NCBI RefSeq assembly: GCF_002910905.1 | Contig: NZ_NEUE01000098.1 | Coordinates: 22,564-86,563 of the forward strand | Reading direction: 5' to 3' | DNA from: Streptomyces sp. SM11 | GTDB taxonomy: Bacteria; Actinomycetota; Actinomycetes; Streptomycetales; Streptomycetaceae | DNA length: 64,000 nt | In this document: positions 16,907 to 27,766 of the stretch, piece after piece | Layout of the letters: every line of letters starts with the position of its first letter | Position numbering within the stretch: the stretch's first letter is position 1 | Position numbers and translations under genes: made by a program | The notes under the pieces: generated by a model | Databases searched by the model: none | Told to the model about the DNA's origin: nothing | The model's input: only the letters and a program-made list of their open reading frames with translations

Positions 16907-17917
16907 ATGGCCTCATCCGTCGCGTTCTCCCACGGCTTCCCGTTCGACCCGGGCTACGGGTACGACGCGCCGGACGCCCTGCTGAACATCCCCGCCCCGC
17001 CCGCTCCCGACGGCTTCGACGCCTTCTGGCGGGGGCGGTACGCGCGTGCCCGCGCGGTCGACCCGCGGCCGGTCCTCGGCCTGGCGGAGGAGGAGCGCGA
17101 CGGCGTACGGATCCACGGCGTGACCTACGCTTCCGTGGGCGGCGTCCGGCTCGGCGGCTGGCTCGCCCTGCCCGCCGAGGGGCCTGTGCGGTACGGATTC
17201 GTCGTCGGGCACGGCTACGGCGGCCGCCAGGAGCCCGGCCGCGACCTTCCGGCGCCGCTGCCCGGGGCCGCCGCGATCCTGCCGTGCGTACGGGGCATGG
17301 GGGTGCGGGGCCGGGTCGACTCCATCCCCGACCTGGCCGACGAGCATGTCCTGCACGGCATCGGCTCCCGCGACACCTACGTCATCGGCGACTGCGCGGC
17401 CGACCTGTGGTGCGCCGCCTCCGCACTCACGGCCCTCGTCCCGGAACTGGTGGGAGCCGGCCTCCCGGGCGGGCCCCGCCTCGGCTACCTGGGCGAGAGC
17501 TTCGGCGGCGGGCTCGGGGCCCTCGCGCTGCCCTGGGACGACCGCTTCGGTGCGGCCCAGCTCACGGTCCCCACCTTCGGCAGCCACCCGCTGCGACTGA
17601 CCCTGCCCTGCGCGGGCAGCGGTGAGGCGGTCCGGGCGCACCACCGCGAACACCCCGAGGTCACGGATGTCCTCGGCTACTTCGACGCGGCGACGGCGGC
17701 GACCCGGCTGACGCTGCCCACGCTGGTCGCGGCCGCGCTGTTCGACCCGTCCGTGCCGCCGCCGGGGCAGTTCGCCGTGCACAACGCGCTGGCCGGCGAG
17801 CGCGAGCTCCAGGTGCTGACGGCGGGGCACTTCGCGTACCGGGGGATGGCGGCCGAGGCGGCGGAACTGGACGCGAACCGGACGCGGTTCTTCGGGGAGC
17901 GGCTGAGCCCCGCCTGA
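16907..17917 (+). CDS. Acetyl esterase of the cephalosporin-C deacetylase/acetylxylan esterase (AXE1, CE7) type
   Basis: The protein has 336 residues, close to the CE7 norm of about 320, and no signal peptide, so it is cytoplasmic. The N-terminal block P-A-P-P-A-P-D-G-F-D-A-F-W, the V-R-G-M-G motif (usually R-G-Q-G), the nucleophile elbow G-E-S-F-G-G (usually G-x-S-Q-G-G) and the late D-P-S-V-P-P-P plus G-H-F segments fit the family. It is divergent from the sugar ABC operon and sits between it and the LacI gene. It could remove acetyl groups from imported oligosaccharides before the GH1 enzyme acts. The substitutions at Gln positions are unusual. Confidence 0.8.
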   Translation: MASSVAFSHGFPFDPGYGYDAPDALLNIPAPPAPDGFDAFWRGRYARARAVDPRPVLGLAEEERDGVRIHGVTYASVGGVRLGGWLALPAEGPVRYGFVVGHGYGGRQEPGRDLPAPLPGAAAILPCVRGMGVRGRVDSIPDLADEHVLHGIGSRDTYVIGDCAADLWCAASALTALVPELVGAGLPGGPRLGYLGESFGGGLGALALPWDDRFGAAQLTVPTFGSHPLRLTLPCAGSGEAVRAHHREHPEVTDVLGYFDAATAATRLTLPTLVAAALFDPSVPPPGQFAVHNALAGERELQVLTAGHFAYRGMAAEAAELDANRTRFFGERLSPA

Positions 17918-18056
17918 CGCGGCCGCGGGCCACGGCTCGTGCCGTGATCACCCGGTGTCGCCCCGGTCCCACCCCGGTCCTGATCCGCCGGACGCGCCCT
18001 GGGTGGCGACGACGGCACGACGGGCAGGAGGTCCGGGGCGGGCGGCGCGCCCCGGT

Positions 18057-19127
18057 TCACCCGCAGCCGCAGCTGGCCCGCCGCGTCACCGAGACCGGCA
18101 GCTCCAGCGAGACCGGCGCGCGGCCCGGGTCCGCCAAGCGCTGCACCAGCAACTCCACCGCCTGCTCGCCCAGCCGCCGGATCGGCTGCCGGACGGTCGT
18201 CAGGGGCGGGCGGACGATCCGGCTCAGCGGGATCCCGTCGAACCCGGTCACGGCGATGTCCTCCGGCACCCGCACCCCGCGCCGCTCCAGCGCCTGGAGT
18301 GCGCCGACCGCCATCTGGTCGTTGGCGAACAGCATCGCCTCCGGCCGCTCCACCCCCGCGCTCTCCGACCGGTCCAGCAGGGCGCCCGCCGCCAGCGCGC
18401 CCTCGGCCTGCGTCATCATCCCGGCGCGCAGCTCCGGCCGGGAGGGCACCGGAAGGCCCGCGTCCCGGCACGCCTCCCGGAAGCCCCGGAACCGGGCCTG
18501 GGCGTCCGGTGAGTTCTCCTCGCCGCCGATGAACGCCAGCCGGCGCAGCCCGTGGTCCTCGATCAGGTGGCGGGTCAGTTCGCGCTCGCCCTCGGCGTTG
18601 GCCACCACGATGTGGTCCAGGTGGTCGATCTCGCGCGGTCCGGCGAGCATCACCACGGGCAGCCGGCGCGATATGACCTCCAGGTCCTCGGTCGGCACGG
18701 TCCGCGCCAGTACCGCGAACCCGTCGACCCGCCCCGCGACCTTCGCCACCAGGCTCTCGGGCCCGCCCTCCAGCGAGGCGGCGATCAGCAGGGCGTAGCC
18801 GTGCCGCCGGGCCGCCCGTTCCATGCCGCGGATGATCTGGTCGGAGTAGAGCATCACGGCCTGGTCGTCGTCCGCGTCGCTCGCCGCCGCGGCGGTCTCG
18901 GCGTCCGGGTCCGCGTAGTCGGGGAAGCACAGCCCGAGCACGCCCGTGGTCCGGCTGGCCAGGCCCCGGGCGCTGCCGCTCGGCACGTATCCCAGCTCGC
19001 GGGCCGCCTCCATGACCTTCTCGCGGGTCTGCACGCGTACGGAATCAGGGTTCCGGTAGACCCGGGAGACCGTGGCAATGGAGACGCCCGACCGCTCGGC
19101 GACGTCGTACACCGTGGGGGCGCTCAC
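18057..19127 (-). CDS. LacI-family transcriptional regulator
   Basis: The protein has 356 residues. The N-terminal helix-turn-helix is textbook: T-V-Y-D-V-A-E-R-S-G-V-S-I-A-T-V-S-R-V, then the hinge helix with G-Y-V-P-S-G-S-A-R-G-L. The effector domain follows, with N-D-Q-M-A-V-G-A-L, V-T-G-F-D-G-I-P-L-S and the closing L-T-T-V-R-Q-P. An acidic insert (A-A-A-S-D-A-D-D-D-Q) sits near residue 85. It ends C-G-C-G. By position and by the shared palindrome it most likely represses the sugar operon and itself until a sugar ligand is present. Confidence 0.9.
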   Translation of the reverse strand: MSAPTVYDVAERSGVSIATVSRVYRNPDSVRVQTREKVMEAARELGYVPSGSARGLASRTTGVLGLCFPDYADPDAETAAAASDADDDQAVMLYSDQIIRGMERAARRHGYALLIAASLEGGPESLVAKVAGRVDGFAVLARTVPTEDLEVISRRLPVVMLAGPREIDHLDHIVVANAEGERELTRHLIEDHGLRRLAFIGGEENSPDAQARFRGFREACRDAGLPVPSRPELRAGMMTQAEGALAAGALLDRSESAGVERPEAMLFANDQMAVGALQALERRGVRVPEDIAVTGFDGIPLSRIVRPPLTTVRQPIRRLGEQAVELLVQRLADPGRAPVSLELPVSVTRRASCGCG

Positions 19128-19228
19128 TCGACCGTCCGTCCGCTTCTTCTTCCGCGGCGCCCGCGCCGGGCGCGGTTGCCGTCACCGGTCCGGCGGCGTG
19201 TTCGCCGGCCGATGCGATCACGAGGCTC

Positions 19229-19244
19229 GTGAAAGCGCATTCAC
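19229..19244. promoter_or_regulatory. Candidate LacI operator before the regulator gene
   Basis: GTGAAAGCGCATTCAC is a near-palindrome about 100 bases upstream of the LacI gene start. It shares AAGCGCAT and the flanking T-G/C-A symmetry with the palindrome at 16703-16716 before the sugar operon, which suggests one protein binds both. Confidence 0.55.
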
Positions 19245-19487
19245 CCTAGATCCTGGGCCGTGCGACGAGCAAGGCCTCCCGGCGTCGCGCGGGTCGTGTC
19301 GAGCGAAACGTTCCTCCGGTCGGGTGAGCTTGCGGCTCCCGCCCGTCGTGTCTGCGCCCCCTCGCGCGAGGGGGCGTTTTCAGTGGGCGGAAGGAATCAG
19401 TGTGATCAACTGCAAATGCCACCACATACGCACTATCCGGTCCATTCCGGTACGGGGTGGTCCGGGCCGGCCCCGGAGGTATCAGCC

Positions 19488-21947
19488 ATGTCCCACGTCG
19501 GCGTCCCGCGCGGGACGGTCCGAAAGCGCCGATCGGTCGCGCTCCTCACGACGGGGGTGCTCACGATCCCGGTGCTGGCGGGCTGCAGCTCCGGCAGCGA
19601 GGAGACCTCCCGGGGCGTGCCCCAGGACATCGCGCCCGCCGCCCGCGAGGCGGTCGCCGACGGCTCGACGGTGAACTGGGCGGTGGACGCGCTGCCCGCC
19701 ACCTTCAACGCCTTCCAGGCGGACGCGGACAGCGCCACCACCCGGATCACCGGAGCCCTGCTCCCGTCCCTCTTCCCGATGGACAGGTCCGGGCAGCCGA
19801 AGCTCAATCCGGACTACCTGGAGTCCGCGAAGGTCATCGAGCGCGAGCCGAAGCAGGTCGTGCTCTACAAGCTCAACCAGCAGGCGGTGTGGAGCGACGG
19901 GCGGGAGATCGGGGCCCCCGACTTCGTCGCCCAGTGGCGGGCGCTCAGCGGCAAGGACTCCGCGTTCTGGACCGCCCGCAACTCCGGTTACGAGCGGATC
20001 GAGAAGATCGAGCGCGGCGCGGACGACCTACAGGTGAGGGTCACGTTCTCCAAGCCGTACGCGGACTGGCGCTCGCTGTTCTCGCCGCTCTACCCGAAGG
20101 AGATCACCGGCTCGCCGGACGCCTTCAACGACGGCGCGCGCACCACCCTGAAGAACACCGCCGGGCCCTTCGTCCTGCGTGGCGTCAGCAAGTCCAAGGG
20201 CGCCGTCACACTGGCCCGCAACCCGCGCTGGTGGGGCGACAAGGCCAAGCTGGACACCCTCGTCTTCCGGGCGGTCGCCCCCAAGGACCGCACCCAGGCG
20301 CTCGCCGACGGCACGGTGGACGTCGCCGACATCGACGCGGCCACCGCCGGCCGCATCGCCCTGGCCCGCCGTGACCGGGGCGGCAACGGCCAGCCGCTCG
20401 CCCACGGCCCGGGCTCCGGGACCACGCCCGCCGAGGCCCTGCGCTCCTGGGCCCTGGCACACGGCTCCGACGAGGAGGCCGCGGAGATCGCGCAGGCCGC
20501 CCGGGAGAAGAACCGCAAGGCCGTCATCGCGTACACCGCGGAACAGAAGGCCCTGCGCGACTTCGCCGTCCGCAAGTCCCTGGAGCCCGCCTACACCCAG
20601 CTCGCGCTGAACGGTGAGTCCGGCCCGCTCGCCGACGACCGGGTCCGCCGGGCGGTGGCCCGCGCCCTGGACCGCCAGGAGCTGGCCCAGACGGTGCTGG
20701 GGCCGCTGGGCCTTCCGGCGAAGCCGCTCGGCAGCCACCTGGCCCTCGCGGGGCAGCCCGGGTACAAGGACGGCAGCGGGGCGCTCGGCGACCAGGACAC
20801 CAAGGAGGCCCAGGCCCTGCTGGCGGACGCCGGCTGGACCCGGGGCGGCGCGGCCCAGCCGCCCAAGGACACCAAGGCGGGCAGCGAGGCGGAGAAGAAG
20901 GGCGACAAGGAAGGCAAGGGCGACAAGGGAGACGCCGAAGCGGAGAAGAAGACCGCCGAGGACGCGAAGGAAGACAAGGACGCGAAGAGCGAGAAGGCCG
21001 AGAAGGAGACCAAGGAAGCCGAGGAGGAGAAGGCGGGGAAGAAGGACGACGGGAACAGCGAGGACTCCGCAGCAGAGCGCAAGAAGGCCGACCAGGCCTC
21101 CGAGGACAGCGCCGCCTCCCGCGCCGAGGGCCTCTACATCGTCGGCGAGGACAACAAGCCCGGCGCCCACGCCCCTGCCGCCACCGGTGGTGCCTCCGCC
21201 GTCCACGTCCTCGCCCCCGCCCGGACGGCAGCCGCCCAGGGCGCCACCCTCCTCCGCCAGGCCGGTACCCTCGGTGAGGACGGCGCCGTCGCCGCCCAGG
21301 AGAAGCAGCCCGGGGGAGCCGCCGGAGCGTACGCCCCCGTCGGCACCGCCGCCCCGGCGCCCGCCGCGGCCAAGGGGCAGCTCGGCAAGGACGGCAAGAC
21401 GCTGACCCTGCGCTTCGTGCTCCCCGCCGGGCCCGGCTCCCAGTCGCTGCGCAGCGTCGGCGACAGGATCGCGGTGATGCTGGAGAAGATCGGCATCGGC
21501 ACGGAGATCACCAAGGTCCCCGACGAGAGCTACTTCAAGGACCACATCGCCTCCGGCGAGTACGACCTGGCGCTCTACTCGTGGCCCGCCACCGCCTACC
21601 CGGCCACCGACGGGCGCCCGATCTACGCCAAGCCGGAGCCCGCCACCGACGGATCGCTCCTCGTGGAGCAGAACTACACCCGGGTCGGCACCGACCACAT
21701 CGACCAGCTCTTCGACCAGGCCGCCGCCGAGCTGGACGAGAAGGCCGCACGGGAGCTGATGAAGCAGGCGGACGCCCGGATCTGGGCCGCCGCCGGATCG
21801 ATTCCGCTCTTCCAGCGCCCGCAGCTCGTCGCGGTCGACAAGAAGCTCGCGAACGTCGGGGCGTTCGGTTTCGCGGCCCCCCGGTATCAGGACATCGGGT
21901 TCAAGAACCGGCAAGCGGCAGGTTCCCCCGCAGACCGCAAGAAGTAG
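19488..21947 (+). CDS. Family-5 ABC substrate-binding lipoprotein with a long charged insert (LpqW-like)
   Basis: The protein has 819 residues. ATG 19488 follows GGAGGT, and the signal peptide ends in lipobox L-A-G-C (Cys33). The family-5 fold is visible in W-A-V-D-A-L-P-A-T-F-N-A-F, Q-A-V-W-S-D-G-R-E-I, N-P-R-W-W-G-D-K-A-K-L-D and V-R-R-A-V-A-R-A-L-D-R. Residues about 458-545 are almost only Lys, Glu, Asp and Ala, followed by an Ala/Pro/Gly-rich stretch to about 630. The fold then resumes (L-T-L-R-F-V-L-P-A) to the end. Without the insert it would have the usual 550-650 residues. No permease gene is adjacent. In mycobacteria the related LpqW affects cell-envelope lipoglycan synthesis and does not import peptides; such a role here is a guess. 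Confidence 0.82.
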   Translation: MSHVGVPRGTVRKRRSVALLTTGVLTIPVLAGCSSGSEETSRGVPQDIAPAAREAVADGSTVNWAVDALPATFNAFQADADSATTRITGALLPSLFPMDRSGQPKLNPDYLESAKVIEREPKQVVLYKLNQQAVWSDGREIGAPDFVAQWRALSGKDSAFWTARNSGYERIEKIERGADDLQVRVTFSKPYADWRSLFSPLYPKEITGSPDAFNDGARTTLKNTAGPFVLRGVSKSKGAVTLARNPRWWGDKAKLDTLVFRAVAPKDRTQALADGTVDVADIDAATAGRIALARRDRGGNGQPLAHGPGSGTTPAEALRSWALAHGSDEEAAEIAQAAREKNRKAVIAYTAEQKALRDFAVRKSLEPAYTQLALNGESGPLADDRVRRAVARALDRQELAQTVLGPLGLPAKPLGSHLALAGQPGYKDGSGALGDQDTKEAQALLADAGWTRGGAAQPPKDTKAGSEAEKKGDKEGKGDKGDAEAEKKTAEDAKEDKDAKSEKAEKETKEAEEEKAGKKDDGNSEDSAAERKKADQASEDSAASRAEGLYIVGEDNKPGAHAPAATGGASAVHVLAPARTAAAQGATLLRQAGTLGEDGAVAAQEKQPGGAAGAYAPVGTAAPAPAAAKGQLGKDGKTLTLRFVLPAGPGSQSLRSVGDRIAVMLEKIGIGTEITKVPDESYFKDHIASGEYDLALYSWPATAYPATDGRPIYAKPEPATDGSLLVEQNYTRVGTDHIDQLFDQAAAELDEKAARELMKQADARIWAAAGSIPLFQRPQLVAVDKKLANVGAFGFAAPRYQDIGFKNRQAAGSPADRKK

Positions 21948-22347
21948 CGGCCAAGCACCACCTACTCCCGCCGCCAAGCTCTGATGCACCTCAAAACCCT
22001 TGCCCGCCGGTTCGCCCGGCGGGCAGTGTGGTGTCTGCCCTGACCCGGGCCGTTCATCGTTTCACCACTCCTCACCCTCACAGTTCCGCCCGCGGGTCAC
22101 TCCGCGGGTTCCCCCGCAGTTCCGCCCGTGTTCCGGCCCTTCGACGGGCTTGGCAGTACGTTGACACCGGCTGAATATCGCCTGAATCACACGGGAAGAC
22201 CGCCTCTGTGGATCGGCCCGGGAAGCCCGGCGGGCCCAAGGCCCGTACGATGGTACGAGCCGTGGCGTGCCGCCCGGCGGGCGTACGAGGACTCGAAGAC
22301 CGACTGAGACGCCTGATCCCACGATCCGAGAGAAGCGCAAGCCACCC
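21948..22347. other. 400-base intergenic region before typA
   Basis: It holds the hairpin at 22001-22025 and, after it, a stretch with an imperfect repeat (CAGTTCCGCCCG occurs at 22080 and again near 22118). No gene was found. The last 150 bases presumably contain the typA promoter, but no clear -35/-10 pair was identified. Confidence 0.5.
22001..22025 (+). terminator. Hairpin after the LpqW-like gene
   Basis: TGCCCGCCGG (22001-22010) pairs perfectly with 22016-22025 across a 5-base loop, 54 bases after the stop of the binding-protein gene. It is a G/C-only stem without a U-run. Confidence 0.65.
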
Positions 22348-24219
<1,872 letters not shown>

Positions 24220-24230
24220 CGTACCCGTGC

Positions 24231-24258
24231 CGGGCGCTGTGACAGCACACAGCGCCCG
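24231..24258 (+). terminator. typA terminator hairpin
   Basis: 24231-24241 pairs perfectly with 24248-24258 (11 bases, 6-base loop), starting 12 bases after the typA stop. Confidence 0.75.
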
Positions 24259-25119
24259 GGCCGGGACGGGGGCTGCTCCCCCCTTCCGGACAGGGCGTTC
24301 CGGGCGAAGCTGTGACCGTGCACCCCTGATCGTCAAGCCCTGCAACCGCGCCATGATCATCGGATTCCGTACCGTCGCGGCCATCGAGGCCCCCGCGGCT
24401 GGAGTGGTGCACGTACACGGTGACCACCACGGTCGGCATCACCATCCGCAACGCCCCGCGAACCGAATGCGCGACCGTCGCCGCGTACGCCTGCGACCAG
24501 CGGTTCCGGGGCTGGGCCGCGAGCGGCAACGGCCGGCGCCAGGTGGGGTCCGTGCGGTACGTGACGACGCGGTACACCCCTCGGGCCACCCGAGTGACCT
24601 GCCTGAACAGCTGACAAACCCGCGCCGGAACGTACAGCCGCGAGTTGGCGGTCCGTCAGTGCGTATGCGGCCCGGCCGTCGTAGATTCACCGCGACGGCC
24701 GGGCCGTTCGTCGCTTATCGTCCCTGCTTCGTGAGAAGTGTCACCGGCATGAGCATGGTCTCGGGGCAACTCCTTTTGGTCGTCCGGCTGCTGCGCCGAT
24801 GTCCGGATAGCGACCACCGTGCTCCGGAAGTTGCGCCAACAGTCCGTTTCGCGGGCGTCTGTCTAGGATCACTTTGTCCGGATTTCGGGCATGTGCGGGT
24901 CGGTGATGTTGTCAAACCGAGACCCTTTAAGTGTGGTTTACGGCCCGGCCGTACTCAATAGTTGGCTCCATTGAGCTCGGGTCAATGGGTCACGCGCTGT
25001 GGGGAGCGCCGGCTCACGAGCACACTTCGGGGTCACTGTTCATCGCCGTCAGGGGTGTCGGCGACGTACCAGTACCCCTCTTGCCGTGATCAAAAGTGGA
25101 CTCATGAGGAGGAGAACCC
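24259..25119. other. 860-base region between typA and the first oligopeptide operon
   Basis: There is no secure gene. It contains the doubtful ORF at 24420-24614. A perfect 14-base inverted repeat (24668-24681 with 24693-24706, 11-base loop) follows and looks like a terminator. From about 24720 to 25119 the DNA is visibly less G/C-rich and presumably carries the promoter and leader of the peptide operon, with a strong GAGGAGGAG just before the start at 25120. Confidence 0.5.
24420..24614 (+). CDS. Possible small protein, unrecognised
   Basis: This 64-codon GTG-start frame has about nine in ten third positions G or C, which is coding-like, and an ordinary amino-acid mix including two cysteines in E-C-A-T-V-A-A-Y-A-C. 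The ribosome-binding sequence is poor. The perfect hairpin at 24668-24706 follows 54 bases after its stop, which would fit a terminator for it. No homologue is known to me. Confidence 0.3.
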   Translation: MTTTVGITIRNAPRTECATVAAYACDQRFRGWAASGNGRRQVGSVRYVTTRYTPRATRVTCLNS

Positions 25120-26748
25120 ATGCGTGGTTCCAAGATGGTCGGGTGCGCGATAGTCGTCGCCCTGGCCGCAACCGCTTGCAGCGGTAGCGGTAGCGATGGC
25201 GACAGTGAGAGCGACGGCAAGTCCGGCGGCGGGTTCAGCATGAACATCGCCGAGCCCAAGCGACTCATCCCGCAGGCGGCCACCGAGTCCGGTGGCTCGC
25301 AGGTCCTTTCGGGCCTGTTCACCCCGCTGGTCGAGTTCGACGCGAAGAACGAGCCGGTGCTGGCCGCCGCGGAGTCCATCGAGAGCCCGGACAACAAGGT
25401 CTGGACGATCAAGCTCAAGGACGCCACCTGGCACGACGGCAAGCCCGTCACCGCCAAGGACTACGTCGGTGCCTGGAACTGGGGCGCCTACGGCCCGAAC
25501 GTGGCCGACGGCAACTACTTCTTCGACACCATCCAGGGCTACGACGAGATGAACCCCGTCGACCCGGACGGCGAGGAGGGCCCGAAGAAGGCCCCCGAGC
25601 CGTCTGCCAAGGAGCTCTCGGGCCTCAAGGCGCTCGACGAGAAGACCATCGAGGTCACGCTCAAGGCGCCGTTCGCCGGCTACAAGTCCGTCCTGGGCTA
25701 CACGGTCTTCTACCCGATGCCGGAGTCCGCGCTCGCCGACATCAAGGCGTACGAGGAAGCCCCGATCGGCCAGGGTCCGTTCCAGATGGACGGCAAGTGG
25801 AGCCACGACAAGTTCGTGAAGGTCAAGGCCTTCAAGGACTACAAGCTCGGCGACAAGCCGAAGGTCGACAAGGTCGAGTTCCGGATCTTCCAGGACCAGA
25901 ACACCGCGTACAACGACCTGCTCGCCAACAACCTCGACATCGTGGACCAGATCCCGACCGAGGTCATGGGCACCGCTCCGGGTGAGCTCGGCGACCGCTT
26001 CAAGACGTCGACGGCCTCCACCTTCCAGTTCGTCGCCTTCCCGACGTACGACAAGAAGTACAGCGACGCGCGCGTCCGCAAGGCCATCTCGATGGCCATC
26101 GACCGCGACGAGATCATCAAGGTCGTCTTCCAGGACTCGCAGTCCTCCGCGCGTTCCTTCGTCTCCCCGGTCGTGGGCGGCTACCGCGAGGACACCTGTG
26201 GCGAGGCCTGCAAGTTCGACCCGGCCGCCGCGAAGAAGCTGCTCGACGAGGCCGGTGGCATCGACGGCAACAAGATCAACATCGGGCACAACGCCGATGG
26301 CGGTCACGAGCAGTGGATCAACGCCACGTGTGACCAGCTCAAGAAGAACCTGAACCTGGATTGCGTGAGCCAGGCCGTGCCGAAGTTCGCCGAGCTGCTG
26401 ACGCAGGTCGAGAACAAGAAGTTCTCCGGCATGTTCCGCCTGGGCTGGATCATGGACTACCCGTCCATGGAGAACTACCTGGGCCCGCTGTTCAGCAGCA
26501 ACGGTTCCTCGAACTACTACGGCTACAGCAACAAGGACTTCGACCGCCTGGTCCAGGAGGGCCGCGAGGCGAAGACCGAGGCTGAGGCCATCACCAAGTG
26601 GCAGGCCGCTGAGGACATCCTCGCCAAGGAAATGCCGGTCATCCCGCTGCGCTTCGGCAAGAACGTCTTCGGTCACTCGACCAACGTGAAGAACGTGGAG
26701 ATGAACCTGTTCAACCAGGTTGAGCTCACCAAGGTTGAGAAGTCCTGA
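25120..26748 (+). CDS. Oligopeptide-binding lipoprotein, operon 1 (OppA/BldKB-type)
   Basis: The protein has 542 residues. The signal peptide ends in L-A-A-T-A-C (Cys20), a slightly atypical lipobox, then a Gly/Ser/Asp linker. Family-5 landmarks include L-I-P-Q-A-A-T-E-S-G-G-S, W-T-I-K-L-K-D-A-T-W-H-D-G-K-P-V-T-A, G-Q-G-P-F-Q-M and V-R-K-A-I-S-M-A-I-D-R-D-E-I. Acting outside the membrane, it captures short peptides for the permeases that follow. The ribosome-binding site GAGGAGGAG is unusually strong. Close relatives in S. coelicolor lie beside the bldK operon; substrates are not proven. Confidence 0.92.
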   Translation: MRGSKMVGCAIVVALAATACSGSGSDGDSESDGKSGGGFSMNIAEPKRLIPQAATESGGSQVLSGLFTPLVEFDAKNEPVLAAAESIESPDNKVWTIKLKDATWHDGKPVTAKDYVGAWNWGAYGPNVADGNYFFDTIQGYDEMNPVDPDGEEGPKKAPEPSAKELSGLKALDEKTIEVTLKAPFAGYKSVLGYTVFYPMPESALADIKAYEEAPIGQGPFQMDGKWSHDKFVKVKAFKDYKLGDKPKVDKVEFRIFQDQNTAYNDLLANNLDIVDQIPTEVMGTAPGELGDRFKTSTASTFQFVAFPTYDKKYSDARVRKAISMAIDRDEIIKVVFQDSQSSARSFVSPVVGGYREDTCGEACKFDPAAAKKLLDEAGGIDGNKINIGHNADGGHEQWINATCDQLKKNLNLDCVSQAVPKFAELLTQVENKKFSGMFRLGWIMDYPSMENYLGPLFSSNGSSNYYGYSNKDFDRLVQEGREAKTEAEAITKWQAAEDILAKEMPVIPLRFGKNVFGHSTNVKNVEMNLFNQVELTKVEKS

Positions 26749-26749
26749 C

Positions 26750-26822
26750 CTGCGTCTTACCTGACGCAGTCAAGAACATAGGGCCTGACGACGGGGGGCG
26801 GACCCAATCCGCCCCCCGTCGT
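26750..26822 (+). terminator. Hairpins between binding-protein and permease genes, operon 1
   Basis: A small stem (26750-26756 with 26763-26769) is followed by a perfect 15-base stem (26788-26802 with 26808-26822) with a 5-base loop. The next ribosome-binding site begins a few bases later. Such a hairpin inside an ABC operon normally lets more binding protein than permease be made. Confidence 0.75.
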
Positions 26823-26839
26823 TCCCACGAGGAGGAACC

Positions 26840-27766
26840 ATGGGCCGCTACGTCGCAAGACGGCTGCTCCAGATGCTCCCGGTCATTATCGGGACCACCT
26901 TTCTGGTCTTCGCTCTCGTCACCGCCATGGGCGGCGATCCGGTACAGAACCTGTACGGAGAGCGACCTGTCCCGGAGGGCACCAGAGCTGCGCTGACCGC
27001 GCAGTACCACCTGGACGACCCCCTGCCCATCCGCTATGGCTACTACCTCGCGGGTCTGGTCCAGGGAGATTTCGGGACGAGCCTCAGCGGCTCCCGTCCC
27101 ATCAGCGAAATGATCGCCGACGCGTGGCCGGAGACCCTCCGCATCGCCGGTATCGCCTTCGTCTTCGAAATGATCATCGGTGTCGCCGCCGGTGTGATGG
27201 CGGGCATGCGGCGCGGGAAGTTCCTGGACAACCTCGTCCTGCTCTCCACGCTGACCGTCATCGCTATCCCGATCTTCGTCCTCGGTCAGGTCAGCCAGAT
27301 CTTCCTGGGCGTCAAGGCCGGCATCTTCCCCGTCTCGGGGACCAACGAGGGCTTCTACAGCTACCTCCTGCCCGGCCTGGTGCTCGGTTCCGTCTCGCTC
27401 GCCTACATCGCACGCCTGGCACGGGCCTCCGTCGCGGAGAACCTGCGGATGGACTACGTGCGTACGGCCAAGGCGAAGGGCCTTTCCCCGTCCCGGATCA
27501 CCGGGATCCATGTCCTGAGGAACTCGCTGATCCCCGTGGTCACCTACCTCGGCGCGGACCTGGGAACCCTCATGGGCGGAGCCATCGTCACCGAGCGGAT
27601 CTTCAACATCCCCGGTGTCGGCTACAACCTCTTCAAGGCGATCCAGATCGAGGACGGACCCGCACTGGTCGGCTTCGTCACCCTGCTCGTCGTCGTCTAC
27701 GTGGTGATGGCGCTCGTCGTGGACCTGCTCTATGCCGTGCTTGACCCGAGGATTCGCTATGCCTGA
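26840..27766 (+). CDS. Oligopeptide ABC permease, first subunit (DppB/OppB-type), operon 1
   Basis: The protein has 308 residues. The N-terminal M-G-R-Y-V-A-R-R-L-L-Q-M-L-P-V helix is typical of DppB. About six membrane segments follow. The coupling motif D-Y-V-R-T-A-K-A-K-G-L then I-H-V-L-R-N-S-L-I-P-V-V, the G-A-I-V-T-E-R-I-F-N-I-P-G-V-G segment and the final D-P-R-I-R-Y are conserved. AGGAGG precedes the ATG. The stop overlaps the next start by 8 bases. Confidence 0.93.
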   Translation: MGRYVARRLLQMLPVIIGTTFLVFALVTAMGGDPVQNLYGERPVPEGTRAALTAQYHLDDPLPIRYGYYLAGLVQGDFGTSLSGSRPISEMIADAWPETLRIAGIAFVFEMIIGVAAGVMAGMRRGKFLDNLVLLSTLTVIAIPIFVLGQVSQIFLGVKAGIFPVSGTNEGFYSYLLPGLVLGSVSLAYIARLARASVAENLRMDYVRTAKAKGLSPSRITGIHVLRNSLIPVVTYLGADLGTLMGGAIVTERIFNIPGVGYNLFKAIQIEDGPALVGFVTLLVVVYVVMALVVDLLYAVLDPRIRYA

